Shown here one piece after another: positions 1 through 9,662 of a stretch of 64,000 bases of DNA. The translations under genes were made by a program, and so were the position numbers. The stretch is taken from NCBI GenBank assembly GCA_963723205.1, contig CAVRQC010000002.1, positions 1 to 64,000 on the forward strand. The letters run 5' to 3'. The DNA is from CAVQBP01 sp963723205. GTDB taxonomy: Bacteria > Bacteroidota > Ignavibacteria > Ignavibacteriales > Ignavibacteriaceae. A model generated the notes under the pieces. That model searched no databases. It was not told the DNA's origin and was given only the letters and a program-made list of their open reading frames with translations. Within the stretch, counting starts at the first letter, position 1; each line of letters starts with the position of its first letter.

Positions 1-1802
1 TACTGTATCTTGTGCTTATCGGTTTGGCTATTGTCTTGACGGCTTTTGGGAAAAAGGAGTTATTAGGAAAAGTTCCGATTGGTAACTTTTATGAAAAGGA
101 CATTTATCATACCTATAACGATCCAAATATAAAACCCAATATTATCGATAGCAGGTGGAGTATTAATGGAAGGTCGGACCTTGTGGAGTATAACAACCGG
201 AATTTTGTTAATGATCTTTTCATCGATGGCTCGGCAGGGTCTCAAATGTACAAATTCAATGGGAACTTTGCGCGCCATGATACACTTCTTAATTATCTTC
301 TGCTGCACCATTCAACTACAATTCCACTTCTTTTCCTGACTAAAGAAGAAAAGAAAAATATGCTGGTCATCGGGCCTGGAGGCGGAAAAGAAATTCTTGC
401 AGGAATTTTTGGTCAAATTCAAAATATTACCGGAGTAGAAGTTAACCCCGATTTTGTTGATATAGTAAAAAAATACAGTGATTTTAATGGCGGTATCTAT
501 ACTAAATTTCCAAATGTAAAGATTAAGGTAGCAGAAGGCCGTCATTTTATAAAAAGCACCAGCCAGCATTACAATATCATTGTCTTAGCTCTGCCTTCTA
601 CCGAACAGCTGCAGAATATTGACGGGCTGGCTTCCAACGAAAATTTTCTATTAACTATGGAAGCAATAAAGGATTATTTAAAAACCTTAGCTCCTGACGG
701 ACAGCTAATTTTTACCGTACATAATAGATGGGAACTCGTTAGACTTATAATTACAACCTTATATGCTTTTAAGGAAAACGGAATTGATAATTCCAGTGCT
801 ATGAATCATTTTATTATACTCGGAAGTGAGTATGCACCAACCATTGTAATTAAAAAAAAGTCTTATACGATAAATGAAATTAAAGCTATAGAAAAAGTTG
901 AAAAATCTTTACCTCCTGATCTGCCGAAAGTAACATATCTCCCCTATCAAAACAATTCTGTCAACAATGGAATTGAAAATGTTCTGTTAAATGAACTTAA
1001 AGTAGGGCGGTACTCACTCGAAGAGATAATAACAAAAAACAGCTCTGATATATCGCCAGTATATGATGACAGTCCTTATTTTTACAAAATAAGTAAGGGA
1101 GTACCTGATGATTTTGAAAGCCTTTTAATTGCAGCATTGATAGCTGCTATATTATCAGTTTTAATTCCGTACATGAAGATAAAATCAAAATTGAAAAAAA
1201 ATAAAAGGAAAAAAGAAAATGTTTTATTTCCTCTTTTTATTTTCATAAGCATTGGCATTGGATTTATGATTTTGGAAATATCGCTATTCCAAAAATTCAT
1301 TCTTTATCTTGGTTCACCTACAATTGCTTTATCTATTCTGCTTGGCTCTCTGCTGGTTGGTATGGGCATTGGAAGCTATTTCGGAGGGAAAATATATCCG
1401 CATGACGTTATAAAACGGCTTAAGAGAATTTCAGCTTTAATAGTAATTGCAGGTATACTTCTGTTTATTATTTATCCATTAATTCTAAATGGATTACTTG
1501 CATTCTCGTTGGCCTTACGAGCTGTAGTTTGTTTCGTTTTACTGTTGCCATTCGGTTTTTTATTGGGTATTCCCTTCCCTACCGGGATACAAATTTTGAA
1601 GCAGAATAATTTAGTCAAATATATTCCCTGGATGTACGGTGTGAACGGAATTTTTACAGTACTTGGTTCGGTATCTGCAGTGATTCTATCCATGACTTTC
1701 GGATTTACTATAAGCTTTTTTACCGGATTAAGTATGTATTTAATTATTTTCTTATTCTTAATTTTAAATTCAAATAATTCGTATATAATTGTTAACAAAT
1801 AG
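1..1802 (+). CDS. Membrane protein with spermidine-synthase-like domain (5' partial)
   Basis: The frame is open from base 3, so the true start lies outside the window; the first in-window start is GTG at 12. A soluble class I SAM-binding Rossmann domain begins near residue 117 (counted from that GTG) with VIGPGGGKE, followed by GVEVNP, the usual acidic strand-2 end. The segment where aminopropyltransferases carry their catalytic Asp reads NIIVLALPS, with no Asp, so polyamine synthesis is doubtful. From about residue 370 the protein is strongly hydrophobic, with perhaps six or seven membrane segments. This resembles membrane-fused spermidine-synthase-like proteins of unknown substrate. An SGNH/TPR membrane protein follows on the same strand after about 130 bp. 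The fold call is firm; the function is unknown. Confidence 0.7.
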   Translation, partial: LYLVLIGLAIVLTAFGKKELLGKVPIGNFYEKDIYHTYNDPNIKPNIIDSRWSINGRSDLVEYNNRNFVNDLFIDGSAGSQMYKFNGNFARHDTLLNYLLLHHSTTIPLLFLTKEEKKNMLVIGPGGGKEILAGIFGQIQNITGVEVNPDFVDIVKKYSDFNGGIYTKFPNVKIKVAEGRHFIKSTSQHYNIIVLALPSTEQLQNIDGLASNENFLLTMEAIKDYLKTLAPDGQLIFTVHNRWELVRLIITTLYAFKENGIDNSSAMNHFIILGSEYAPTIVIKKKSYTINEIKAIEKVEKSLPPDLPKVTYLPYQNNSVNNGIENVLLNELKVGRYSLEEIITKNSSDISPVYDDSPYFYKISKGVPDDFESLLIAALIAAILSVLIPYMKIKSKLKKNKRKKENVLFPLFIFISIGIGFMILEISLFQKFILYLGSPTIALSILLGSLLVGMGIGSYFGGKIYPHDVIKRLKRISALIVIAGILLFIIYPLILNGLLAFSLALRAVVCFVLLLPFGFLLGIPFPTGIQILKQNNLVKYIPWMYGVNGIFTVLGSVSAVILSMTFGFTISFFTGLSMYLIIFLFLILNSNNSYIIVNK

Positions 1803-1930
1803 TATAATGATCATTTGTTCCTTAGTCTATATTGTAAAGTGATGAAGATGCTGTATAGAAAATCCTATATAAAAATCATCTCCTGACTTGTTTTTTTTGA
1901 ATAAATATTTTTTTAATAATTTGAAGTGTT

Positions 1931-3874
1931 TTGAAAATATCAAAAGATATAAAGAAACAAATTTTAGCTGATAAAGATCAGCTTTCACTAAATCAGATCT
2001 CTAAGAAATACGATATACCGCGTTCTGAAATAAAAAATATTATTAATGCTTCCGGGAAGAAAACGCCTAAGTGGTTCTATGCAATATTGGTTTTATTTCC
2101 AATTATATTCTTAATTGTGCTGGAAGTTTTTTTAAGGATCATAAATTATGGTTATAATTTTGATCAATGGATGAGATTAGGCGAAGAGAAATATATGATA
2201 AATCCGAACATCGGCAGGAAGTATTTTCCCAGTGGAGATTTTTATCCGACTAAAAGTGAAGATGAGTTTGACATACACAAAAAAGCAAACGCCTTCAGAG
2301 TTTTTGTTTTAGGCGGAAGCAGTGCAGAAGGATTTCCATATAGCCCTATGGGATCATTTTCGCGTTATATCAGAAGGAGACTGGAGCTGGTATATCCCAA
2401 CACGCCCATAGAGGTTATTAATCTAGGTATGACAGCTGTAAACTCGTACACCTTGTTAGATCTTTTACCGGAAGTGCTGGATCAAAAGCCGGATTTAATT
2501 TTAATTTATGCAGGGCATAATGAATATTACGGGGCGTTGGGTGTTGGTTCGGTTCAATCATATGGCTCATCCCGGACTCTAATCAGATTAATGTTGTATC
2601 TGAATGGCTTTAGGATAACACAGCTTGTACGCAATTCATTACATTGGACGATGTCATTGTTTTCATCAGGAAATAAAATACCTTCAGGCACATTGATGTC
2701 CAATATGGCAAAAAACAAATCCATTCTTATGAATTCACAATTGTTCGAAGAAGGCATTGAACAATTTAGAGAGAACATGACTGATATTTTAAAGTTGATT
2801 AAAGATAAAGGTGTGCCGGTACTATTAGGTAAACTGGTAAGCAATTTAAAAGATCAGAAACCGTTTATTTCTGTAAATACTCCTGGTTATAAAACAGCAG
2901 ATCAAGTTTATGAAGATGCGGAAAATGAACTAAAATATAATCATCTTACAAAAGCTGATTCTCTTTTCAAACTGGCGAAGGATCTGGACGCACTTAGGTT
3001 CAGGGCACCTGAACGAATGAACAAGATCATCGACGATTTAGTAAAAGAATTTCATGATGCAGTTATTCCGGTAGACTCATTATTTGCATCTGCAAGCCCG
3101 GATGGAATAGTTGGCGACAATCTGATTGTTGATCATCTGCATCCCAATGTAAAAGGTTATCAACTTATGGGAAAAGCCTTTTACGATTGTATGGAAAAAG
3201 AGGGATATCTTCCTAAAACAGAAAATGCTAAAATTCCGTTTGGCGAGCAAGATAGTACTACTTGTGCTAATTTTATGTTTACAAAACTCGATTCAATTAT
3301 AGGTAATTATGGTATTACTATATTGAAAGATAATTGGCCTTACAAAAAAAAGAGTAAAGATATGTCCAGGTTTCAACAAAAGGATTTTGACAATTTACTT
3401 CATCCCAAAGATTTTATCGATTCACTTGCTATGTATAAAATAGAAAATAAAGTATCTTGGGCTGATGCACACTTTATTGGCGCAACATATTATTTGAGAA
3501 GAGATGATATAAAAGAATATTTAAATTATATGAATGTCCTTATCTATCAATATCCAGGTCTAAAAGATCTTGATGGTGCAATTAGATATTTCTATGCAAA
3601 AAATAAATTAGATCTGGCAGATTATACCCCAAAGAGGAATGGGCTCTTGGCATTGTATGTTGGGAGGTTCGACAATGCCATTAAATATTTGACCGAAGCT
3701 AATAAATCAGACCCAAAGGACCCTACTGTCTTATATAATCTCTCTTTAGCTTATTCTAAAAAGAAAGATTTTAAGACGGCACTTGAAATTATAAATAAGT
3801 GTTTAATGGTGAAGCCGAATTATCCTGAAGCAAGCAATCTAAAACAACAAATATTGAGTCAATTGAAAAATTAA
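1931..3874 (+). CDS. HTH-TM-SGNH hydrolase-TPR fusion protein
   Basis: This 647-aa protein starts at TTG 1931; an in-frame TGA at 1922-1924 rules out an earlier start. Residues 1-45 look like a homeodomain-like HTH (LSLNQISKKYDIPRSEIKN). A single membrane segment follows at about 48-70. The rest is an SGNH/GDSL-type esterase: block I VLGGSSAEG near 126-134 supplies the nucleophile Ser, NLGMTAVNS is block II, YAGHNEYYG is block III, and DHLHPN near 400 carries the Asp/His pair. The last 70 residues hold TPR-like repeats (NAIKYLTEANKSDPKDPTVLYN). It probably acts outside the inner membrane on acylated glycans, but the substrate is not visible. An HTH before a membrane anchor is odd; it may be a structural remnant rather than DNA binding. 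Confidence 0.75.
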   Translation: MKISKDIKKQILADKDQLSLNQISKKYDIPRSEIKNIINASGKKTPKWFYAILVLFPIIFLIVLEVFLRIINYGYNFDQWMRLGEEKYMINPNIGRKYFPSGDFYPTKSEDEFDIHKKANAFRVFVLGGSSAEGFPYSPMGSFSRYIRRRLELVYPNTPIEVINLGMTAVNSYTLLDLLPEVLDQKPDLILIYAGHNEYYGALGVGSVQSYGSSRTLIRLMLYLNGFRITQLVRNSLHWTMSLFSSGNKIPSGTLMSNMAKNKSILMNSQLFEEGIEQFRENMTDILKLIKDKGVPVLLGKLVSNLKDQKPFISVNTPGYKTADQVYEDAENELKYNHLTKADSLFKLAKDLDALRFRAPERMNKIIDDLVKEFHDAVIPVDSLFASASPDGIVGDNLIVDHLHPNVKGYQLMGKAFYDCMEKEGYLPKTENAKIPFGEQDSTTCANFMFTKLDSIIGNYGITILKDNWPYKKKSKDMSRFQQKDFDNLLHPKDFIDSLAMYKIENKVSWADAHFIGATYYLRRDDIKEYLNYMNVLIYQYPGLKDLDGAIRYFYAKNKLDLADYTPKRNGLLALYVGRFDNAIKYLTEANKSDPKDPTVLYNLSLAYSKKKDFKTALEIINKCLMVKPNYPEASNLKQQILSQLKN

Positions 3875-3965
3875 TTAATATCATAGCATTTACAAATACC
3901 CTTAAAATTTCTTCTCACTTTGCACTTATTGTAAGTCAAACAATTTTTAATTAGGAAAAAAAATT

Positions 3966-4796
3966 ATGAAACGTGCAGCCGTTACTTTTTTGCCGGCTCT
4001 CTTACTGATGAATGATATGCTGTTGATTTTCTTTTTTACTATTTTTAGCACTATGGTTAATGCGCAGGATAAAAATATATGGAACGGGAAAGAATGTGCT
4101 GTCTGCCTAACTTATGATGATGCATTAAAGACACAACTGGATAATGTTGTCCCGCTGCTTGACTCTCTAGCTTTAAAAGCTACCTTTTACGTTCCGGGTT
4201 TTTTCCCCGGTTTCAAAGATAATATGTCAGATTGGAAAGTTGTTGCACAAAAAGGAAATGAATTGGGAAATCATACATTGTTCCATCCGTGCGTGGGAAA
4301 TACTAAGGGCCGGGATTGGGTAAAACCTGACTATGATCTCAGTAACTATTCAGTACAGCGAATGGTCGATGAAATAGAAATGGCAAATGTATTACTTCAG
4401 GCTGTTGATGGCAGAACAGAAAGAACATTTGCATATCCGTGTGGAGATATTGAAGCAGGCACTATATCTTATATAAGTAAGATAAAAAAGAATTTCGCCG
4501 GTGCTCGCGGAGCGCAGGGGAAAATGCAGAAAATAGATGAAATAGACTTATTTGATATTGGTTCATATATGATTAATGGTGAATCGGGTGACGCTCTAAT
4601 CAGTTTAGTTAAAAAAGCTATGAATAACAATGAGCTCCTGGTATTTTTATTCCATGGCGTTGGCGGCGGACATGATATTAATGTATCAGTAAAAGCACAC
4701 AGTATATTGCTTTATTTTCTGAAACAAAATGAAAAAGATATCTGGATTGCCCCGCTTGTTGATATTGCAGAATATGTTACAGAGTATAAAGAATAA
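3966..4796 (+). CDS. Secreted polysaccharide deacetylase (CE4/NodB family)
   Basis: The protein is 276 aa with an N-terminal hydrophobic signal segment ending near VNAQ. The NodB motifs are complete. Motif 1 is LTYDDA (catalytic base and metal Asp), motif 2 is NHTLFH (the two metal-binding His), motif 3 is RTFAYPCGD, and the late His is in LFHGVGGG. Family members remove acetyl groups from xylan, chitin or peptidoglycan with a divalent metal. The start is ATG 3966 with AGGA about ten bases upstream. It lies just before a GH9-like secreted protein on the same strand, so a plant-polysaccharide role such as acetyl-xylan esterase is plausible but inferred. Confidence 0.85.
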   Translation: MKRAAVTFLPALLLMNDMLLIFFFTIFSTMVNAQDKNIWNGKECAVCLTYDDALKTQLDNVVPLLDSLALKATFYVPGFFPGFKDNMSDWKVVAQKGNELGNHTLFHPCVGNTKGRDWVKPDYDLSNYSVQRMVDEIEMANVLLQAVDGRTERTFAYPCGDIEAGTISYISKIKKNFAGARGAQGKMQKIDEIDLFDIGSYMINGESGDALISLVKKAMNNNELLVFLFHGVGGGHDINVSVKAHSILLYFLKQNEKDIWIAPLVDIAEYVTEYKE

Positions 4797-4981
4797 AATA
4801 ATAAGAACTGATTATTAACAAAAAATATCAGAAAATCATTGATTTTTTTTCAGGTTTGAGTTTTATAATTTAAGTCTAACATCACCCCTTAAATAACTAT
4901 ATCTTAAAAGAACATAATTCAAATGGTATTTATATACTTACAAATAATATTTTAATTTAACCTTAAAAACAGGAGAACACT

Positions 4982-7558
4982 ATGAGAAGGTTATACTTTT
5001 TTTTGAAAAAATTTTTTGTGGAATTTCCTATTCCGATATTTTTTATTTTCTCTTTTTTACTGTTAATTAATACTGCAGTCTGCCAGGAAACAAAATTAAA
5101 ATTAAATGAACATGAATATTTCGAAGCCACCGGTTTAAATGTTTTGGTTTTTAGTAATAAATATAACGGCTACTTTTTTGATGAAAAGACTGCCGGCATC
5201 GAACTCATACATCACGGCGTAAGAACTGCAACCAACGGAGCAGTGAGATTAAGAGCTACACCGGAGCAGTGGGATCTCGTTCCGATGCTTATAGACCGTA
5301 AAGTAGATAAGGATAATAACAGCATAGAAGTAGAACTTCAATACAAAAAATACAACTTCAATTCCAAAATTGTTGTTACGGCAAAAGATCAGGGAGTAAT
5401 GATTGATGTCTTTCTTGATAAGCCCTTACCTAAAGAATTAGAAGGGCATGCCGGTTTTAACCTTGAGTTTCTACCTTCAGTATATTTTGGAAAGACATAT
5501 TTTATGGATGGAAAACCGGGAATATTCCCGAAATATCCGGCTGGTCCTATGGTAGTTAAACCACTAAAGGATAGAATTCCTCAATACTTCAATCTATCTA
5601 CTTTTGATGATAGAGGAAGAAATATCTTTGTTGATCCTCTGCCGATAGCAAAGGGAAAAACAATCGTGCTTGCACCTGAAGATTCATTACAAAGAGTCGA
5701 CATAACTTCCATGGACGGTGATTTAATGCTTTACGATGGTCGTAACGTTGCACAAAATGGATGGTTTGTTGTACGAAGTTTAATTCCTTCAAATAAAACA
5801 GGAAAAGTAGTTGAATGGTATTTAACTGCAAATACAATTAAAAATTGGATACGAAAACCTGTAATCGGATTTTCACAAGTTGGTTATTATCCTACACAGG
5901 AAAAGGTTGCGGTAATAGAACTTTATAAAAACGATACACCGATTAAAACCGCCACTTTGCTTAAAGTTATGCCGGATGGAAGTTATAAAGCATATTATAC
6001 TGGTGATGTAAAACTATGGGGATCTTTTCTCCGTTACAATTATGCAAGATTTGATTTTTCTTCAGTCAGAGACAGCGGTTTATTTGTAATTCAATACGGT
6101 AATGAAAAAACCGATGCATTCCCTATCAATACGCATGTTTACGATAATGTATGGCATCAAACATTGGATGTTTTTCTTCCGGTACAAATGGATCATGTGT
6201 TTGTAAAAGACGGTTACAGAGTTTGGCATGGTGTACCTTTCCTAGATGATGCAAGGCAAGCGCCGCCGAATTTACAATTAATGGATAATAAAAGAATGGG
6301 ACCCTCAACAGATACACACTACAAACCCGGAGAACATATAAATGGATTAAATGTAGGCGGATGGTTCGATGCGGGCGACTTTGATGTCGAAGAAGTTTCG
6401 CAGTGCAGAACAATATCTGCTTTGGCAGCTGCTTGGGAACAGTTTAAGCCAGAATTGGATGAAACTTATATTAATCAAAAGCATCGTTATGTCGGTATTC
6501 ATGATCCTGACGGCAAACCTGACATACTGCAGCAGATTGAACACGGCGTTCTTCTGCAGCTGGCAATGCAGAAAGCATTTGGACGTGCAATCCCCTCAAT
6601 TGAAATGCCTCACCTATATCAATATGTTCATCTAGGTGACGCATCTACAATAACTGATAATTTAATTTATGATCCGAAGCTGAAACCATTCGAAGTTAAA
6701 GGAGGTTACAGCGGGAAGTTCGACGACAGGTGGGCAATTACTACAAATGAACCATGGATGAATTATAGTTCAATAGCTTGTCTTGCTAATGCAAGCCGTG
6801 CTTTCAAAGGTTATAACGATTCTCTATCTTCAGAATGCCTGACTGCCGCTGAAAATTCCTGGGACAGACAGCAAAATGATACAACAAAAAGCAGCAATAA
6901 CAGATTTGCAATATTCTTTGGAGCCGGTATGACAGCATCCGCAGCTTTACAGCTTTACATTTCCACAAATGATAAAAAGTATAGTGATGCATTTACTAAT
7001 GCAATATGGCAGGGACTTGAAAGATTTCCAGAAATGAATATTGAAAATGCATTGATTGCGATTCCCTATTTTGGCAAGGAATACAAAGCAAAACTTGAAC
7101 CTTACATAAAGAAACTTAAAATGGAAAATGATTCTCTGCTTTTAAAAAATCCTTATGGTGTACCAATAGGAACCAGACATTGGGGAGGCAATGAAGAGGT
7201 AGTTAGATGGGCAATAGTTAATTTCTATGCCCACAAGGAATTTCCTAACATCATCGGCCAGGAATACACCCTCCGGGGAATAGATTATCTTTTTGGATGT
7301 CATCCATATTCTAACCTCTCGTTTGTTGCAGATGTTGGTACACACTCAAAAGATGTTATTTACGGGCGTACCAGGGCGGACTTCTCAAATGTTGCAGGGG
7401 GTGTAGTACCAGGTCTGCTTATGCTGGAACCTGATTTCCTTGAAAACAAAGATGATTGGCCTTTCTTTTGGGGCGAAAATGAAGCCGTAATAGATATAGC
7501 CGCATCATATATATTTCTTTCCAATGCTGTAAATAATCTTTTAAAAGGCAATCAATAG
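4982..7558 (+). CDS. Divergent GH9-like secreted glycoside hydrolase with extra N-terminal domain
   Basis: The 858-aa protein starts at ATG 4982 behind AGGAGA and has a signal segment ending near VCQE. Residues about 30-285 form a beta-rich domain I do not recognise. A CelD-type Ig-like domain begins near 291 (GFSQVGYYP). The GH9 catalytic barrel follows, with GGWFDAGDFD near 462 (the Asp pair) and WGENEAVID near 831 (candidate acid Glu). The usual NP...PHHR stretch is replaced by GCHPYSNLSF and later YGRTRADF, so it lacks the canonical cellulose-binding His/Arg. A homologue with the same architecture is at 59948-62440. It is secreted and has no T9SS tail. GH9 superfamily membership is clear; endoglucanase activity is uncertain. 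Confidence 0.8.
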   Translation: MRRLYFFLKKFFVEFPIPIFFIFSFLLLINTAVCQETKLKLNEHEYFEATGLNVLVFSNKYNGYFFDEKTAGIELIHHGVRTATNGAVRLRATPEQWDLVPMLIDRKVDKDNNSIEVELQYKKYNFNSKIVVTAKDQGVMIDVFLDKPLPKELEGHAGFNLEFLPSVYFGKTYFMDGKPGIFPKYPAGPMVVKPLKDRIPQYFNLSTFDDRGRNIFVDPLPIAKGKTIVLAPEDSLQRVDITSMDGDLMLYDGRNVAQNGWFVVRSLIPSNKTGKVVEWYLTANTIKNWIRKPVIGFSQVGYYPTQEKVAVIELYKNDTPIKTATLLKVMPDGSYKAYYTGDVKLWGSFLRYNYARFDFSSVRDSGLFVIQYGNEKTDAFPINTHVYDNVWHQTLDVFLPVQMDHVFVKDGYRVWHGVPFLDDARQAPPNLQLMDNKRMGPSTDTHYKPGEHINGLNVGGWFDAGDFDVEEVSQCRTISALAAAWEQFKPELDETYINQKHRYVGIHDPDGKPDILQQIEHGVLLQLAMQKAFGRAIPSIEMPHLYQYVHLGDASTITDNLIYDPKLKPFEVKGGYSGKFDDRWAITTNEPWMNYSSIACLANASRAFKGYNDSLSSECLTAAENSWDRQQNDTTKSSNNRFAIFFGAGMTASAALQLYISTNDKKYSDAFTNAIWQGLERFPEMNIENALIAIPYFGKEYKAKLEPYIKKLKMENDSLLLKNPYGVPIGTRHWGGNEEVVRWAIVNFYAHKEFPNIIGQEYTLRGIDYLFGCHPYSNLSFVADVGTHSKDVIYGRTRADFSNVAGGVVPGLLMLEPDFLENKDDWPFFWGENEAVIDIAASYIFLSNAVNNLLKGNQ

Positions 7559-7572
7559 GATATTTAAAATAT

Positions 7573-7659
7573 AGAGGCTGACTTTTATCTCTTTTTGTAT
7601 GAAACTAAAATAACATATTTTAACATATTTTTATTTATAACTAATTTTAGTCAGCCTCT
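7573..7659. terminator. 11-bp inverted repeat between convergent genes, possible terminator
   Basis: AGAGGCTGACT at 7573-7583 is an exact inverted copy of AGTCAGCCTCT at 7649-7659. They are separated by about 65 bp of A/T sequence that includes two tandem copies of TAACATATTT. On the plus strand the second arm is followed by TTTTTAA. The element sits between the GH9-like gene (plus) and the GH51 gene (minus), where a shared terminator is expected. The loop is unusually long for an intrinsic terminator. Confidence 0.5.
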
Positions 7660-7668
7660 TTTTAAAAA

Positions 7669-9216
7669 CTAATACAGCTCAATTGTAACAACTGATTTGG
7701 ACGGAAGATTTAATATCAGTACATTATTTTGAAGATGAAAATCTGAAAAATCTTTAATATTAACTTTTTCCGGTTTTCCAAAATCATTGTAGTCATTCAT
7801 TTCAGGAGCTGTAATAATCTCTCCTTTTCCTGTACCTAATGGTTTTGAACCTCTGAAATCAATTTCAACATTTCTATTATTATCAGGATCTATATTAGCT
7901 ATTGAAATATGAATTTTACCGGTGCTGTCTTTGGATGCTGACGCACTAATGCTCGGTAATTCATTATCATTATAATTATAGTCCTGGCATTTAACATTTA
8001 TTGGCAATAAGGTAGCATTTTGATGAACTTTATACATTTTGAACAAATAGAAAGTAGGAGTTTTAACAAGTTGATTACCTTTTGTTAACAGCATTGCTTG
8101 AAGTACATTTACAATTTGTGCTATATTAGCCATCTTAACACGTCTTGCATGATTATTAAAAATATTAAGATAAAGAGCAGCTGTTACAGCATCCCTTAAT
8201 GTATTTTGTTGAAATAAAAATCCTGGATTTGTGCCAGGTTCAACATCAAACCAATTTCCCCATTCATCAGCAATTAAACCGATTCTATCTTTAGGATCAT
8301 ATTCATCCATTAATGCAATATGACGCTCAAGTCTTTCTTCCATAACCAATGTATTTTTCATTGTAGCGAACCAATCATTTTCATTAAAATTTGTAGCAGA
8401 ACCTTTATGATTCCACCCATGAGCAACAGTATAATAATGAAAAGAATAACCTTGTATTAAGTTTGGATGTTTTTGAGTCTGTTTAAGAATAGTTTCGGTC
8501 CAATTATAATCCTGATCTGTACCACCGCTTGCAACCCGGTAAAGTTTTCTCGAACGCATAAATGTTGAAAATCTTTTAAATAAATCAGAATAATATTCAG
8601 GAGTCATATTACCGCCGCATCCCCAGCTTTCATTTCCAACTGCCCAATATTTTACATTCCAGGGTTGCTCACGTCCGTTTTTCTTTCTTAGGTCAGTCAT
8701 CGGACTCTTATTACTTGAGTTAACATATTCAACCCAATCAGCAGCTTCCTGAACAGTTCCGCTTCCAACATTTACACATATATACGGTTCGGCTCCAATC
8801 ATACTGCAAAAATCTAAGAACTCATGAGTGCCGAAACTGTTGTCTTCTGTAACTCCTCCCCAATTTGTATTAATAATGGAAGGGCGCTGGTTACGAGGCC
8901 CAATTCCATCTTTCCAATGATAAGTATCTGCAAAACAGCCACCGGGCCATCGGATTACCGGGACAGAAATTTCCTTTAAGGCAGCAACAACATCATTTCT
9001 GATGCCTCTTGTGTTTGGAATCGATGAATTTTCTCCGACCCAAATTCCACCGTATACACAATGACCAAGATGTTCGGCAAATTGACCATATATTTCTTTA
9101 TCTATTCTCTGAGTTCCAAGATCAACATTTACTACAATTTTATTCTGTGCTTCAATAGTTTTTAATGAAAATATATTCAGAATAATTACCAGGGTGATCA
9201 ACCTGAAAGAAAGCAT
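7669..9216 (-). CDS. Alpha-L-arabinofuranosidase, GH51
   Basis: This 515-aa protein has a signal peptide ending near IEAQ. It matches the GH51 (beta/alpha)8 plan: YGQFAEHLG near the start, RWPGGCFAD, the acid/base Glu in AVGNESWG near residue 196, and the nucleophile Glu in IADEWGNW near 316. A C-terminal beta domain follows. The enzyme releases terminal L-arabinofuranose from arabinan or arabinoxylan. It is divergent from the XylR-type regulator, and its upstream region carries a 14-bp motif shared with the arabinose operon. This suggests co-regulation with arabinose uptake and catabolism. It is likely periplasmic or outer-surface. Confidence 0.93.
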   Translation of the reverse strand: MLSFRLITLVIILNIFSLKTIEAQNKIVVNVDLGTQRIDKEIYGQFAEHLGHCVYGGIWVGENSSIPNTRGIRNDVVAALKEISVPVIRWPGGCFADTYHWKDGIGPRNQRPSIINTNWGGVTEDNSFGTHEFLDFCSMIGAEPYICVNVGSGTVQEAADWVEYVNSSNKSPMTDLRKKNGREQPWNVKYWAVGNESWGCGGNMTPEYYSDLFKRFSTFMRSRKLYRVASGGTDQDYNWTETILKQTQKHPNLIQGYSFHYYTVAHGWNHKGSATNFNENDWFATMKNTLVMEERLERHIALMDEYDPKDRIGLIADEWGNWFDVEPGTNPGFLFQQNTLRDAVTAALYLNIFNNHARRVKMANIAQIVNVLQAMLLTKGNQLVKTPTFYLFKMYKVHQNATLLPINVKCQDYNYNDNELPSISASASKDSTGKIHISIANIDPDNNRNVEIDFRGSKPLGTGKGEIITAPEMNDYNDFGKPEKVNIKDFSDFHLQNNVLILNLPSKSVVTIELY

Positions 9217-9319
9217 ATTTTCCTCCTTTAAATGAGTTTTAAAACTTAAAAGATTGGCTATTTAATGTATATGATATATTCTTTATTTCAAACCATAAAA
9301 ATTCAAGCCAAAAAGACAG

Positions 9320-9333
9320 CGCAAAATGGTTAA
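9320..9333. promoter_or_regulatory. Candidate sugar-regulator operator, copy 1
   Basis: The 14-mer CGCAAAATGGTTAA occurs here, about 104 bp upstream of the GH51 start. It recurs exactly at 10904-10917, upstream of the arabinose operon. The gene lying between the two sites encodes an AraC/XylR-type regulator. Exact recurrence of a 14-mer in this context suggests an operator; binding by that regulator is inference. Confidence 0.5.
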
Positions 9334-9379
9334 TTAAATTATTTTTTTTTTTTCACCTTTTATTACTATTTTTTCTTAA

Positions 9380-9397
9380 TTGAAACGTTCGTTTTAA
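9380..9397. promoter_or_regulatory. Near-palindromic site, LacI-operator-like
   Basis: TTGAAACG and CGTTTTAA flank a TT spacer, giving 8-bp arms with one mismatch. The core AAACG-TT-CGTTT resembles LacI-family half-sites. It lies between GH51 and the regulator gene. No LacI-type DNA-binding domain is encoded in the window, so this is a weak call. Confidence 0.25.
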
Positions 9398-9662
9398 TAT
9401 AATAAATATAATTAATATGAATGAATATATTAATAGGGAGAAATAAAAACTTCAAATGAAAAATGGAAAATCAAGTATACTTCCAGTTCTATATTTGACT
9501 GGTACCCAGATTAAAATAATAACAAGTTTAATTTTTTATTCTATTTATTAATAAAGTAATAATTAAATACGAAAATCTGTTTATTTCATAACAAGTAAAA
9601 CCCTCTGAAATTTATTATAAAAATATTTTTAGATTTCATTTTAATAAAATAAATATCTTGCT

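Larger units (their letters stand above)
9217..9662. other. Intergenic regulatory region between GH51 and the XylR-type regulator
   Basis: The 446 bp between two divergent genes contain no credible ORF. They hold the 14-bp motif CGCAAAATGGTTAA at 9320-9333 and a near-palindrome at 9380-9397. The remainder is A/T-rich, with poly-T around 9341-9353, and is otherwise featureless to me. Confidence 0.6.
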
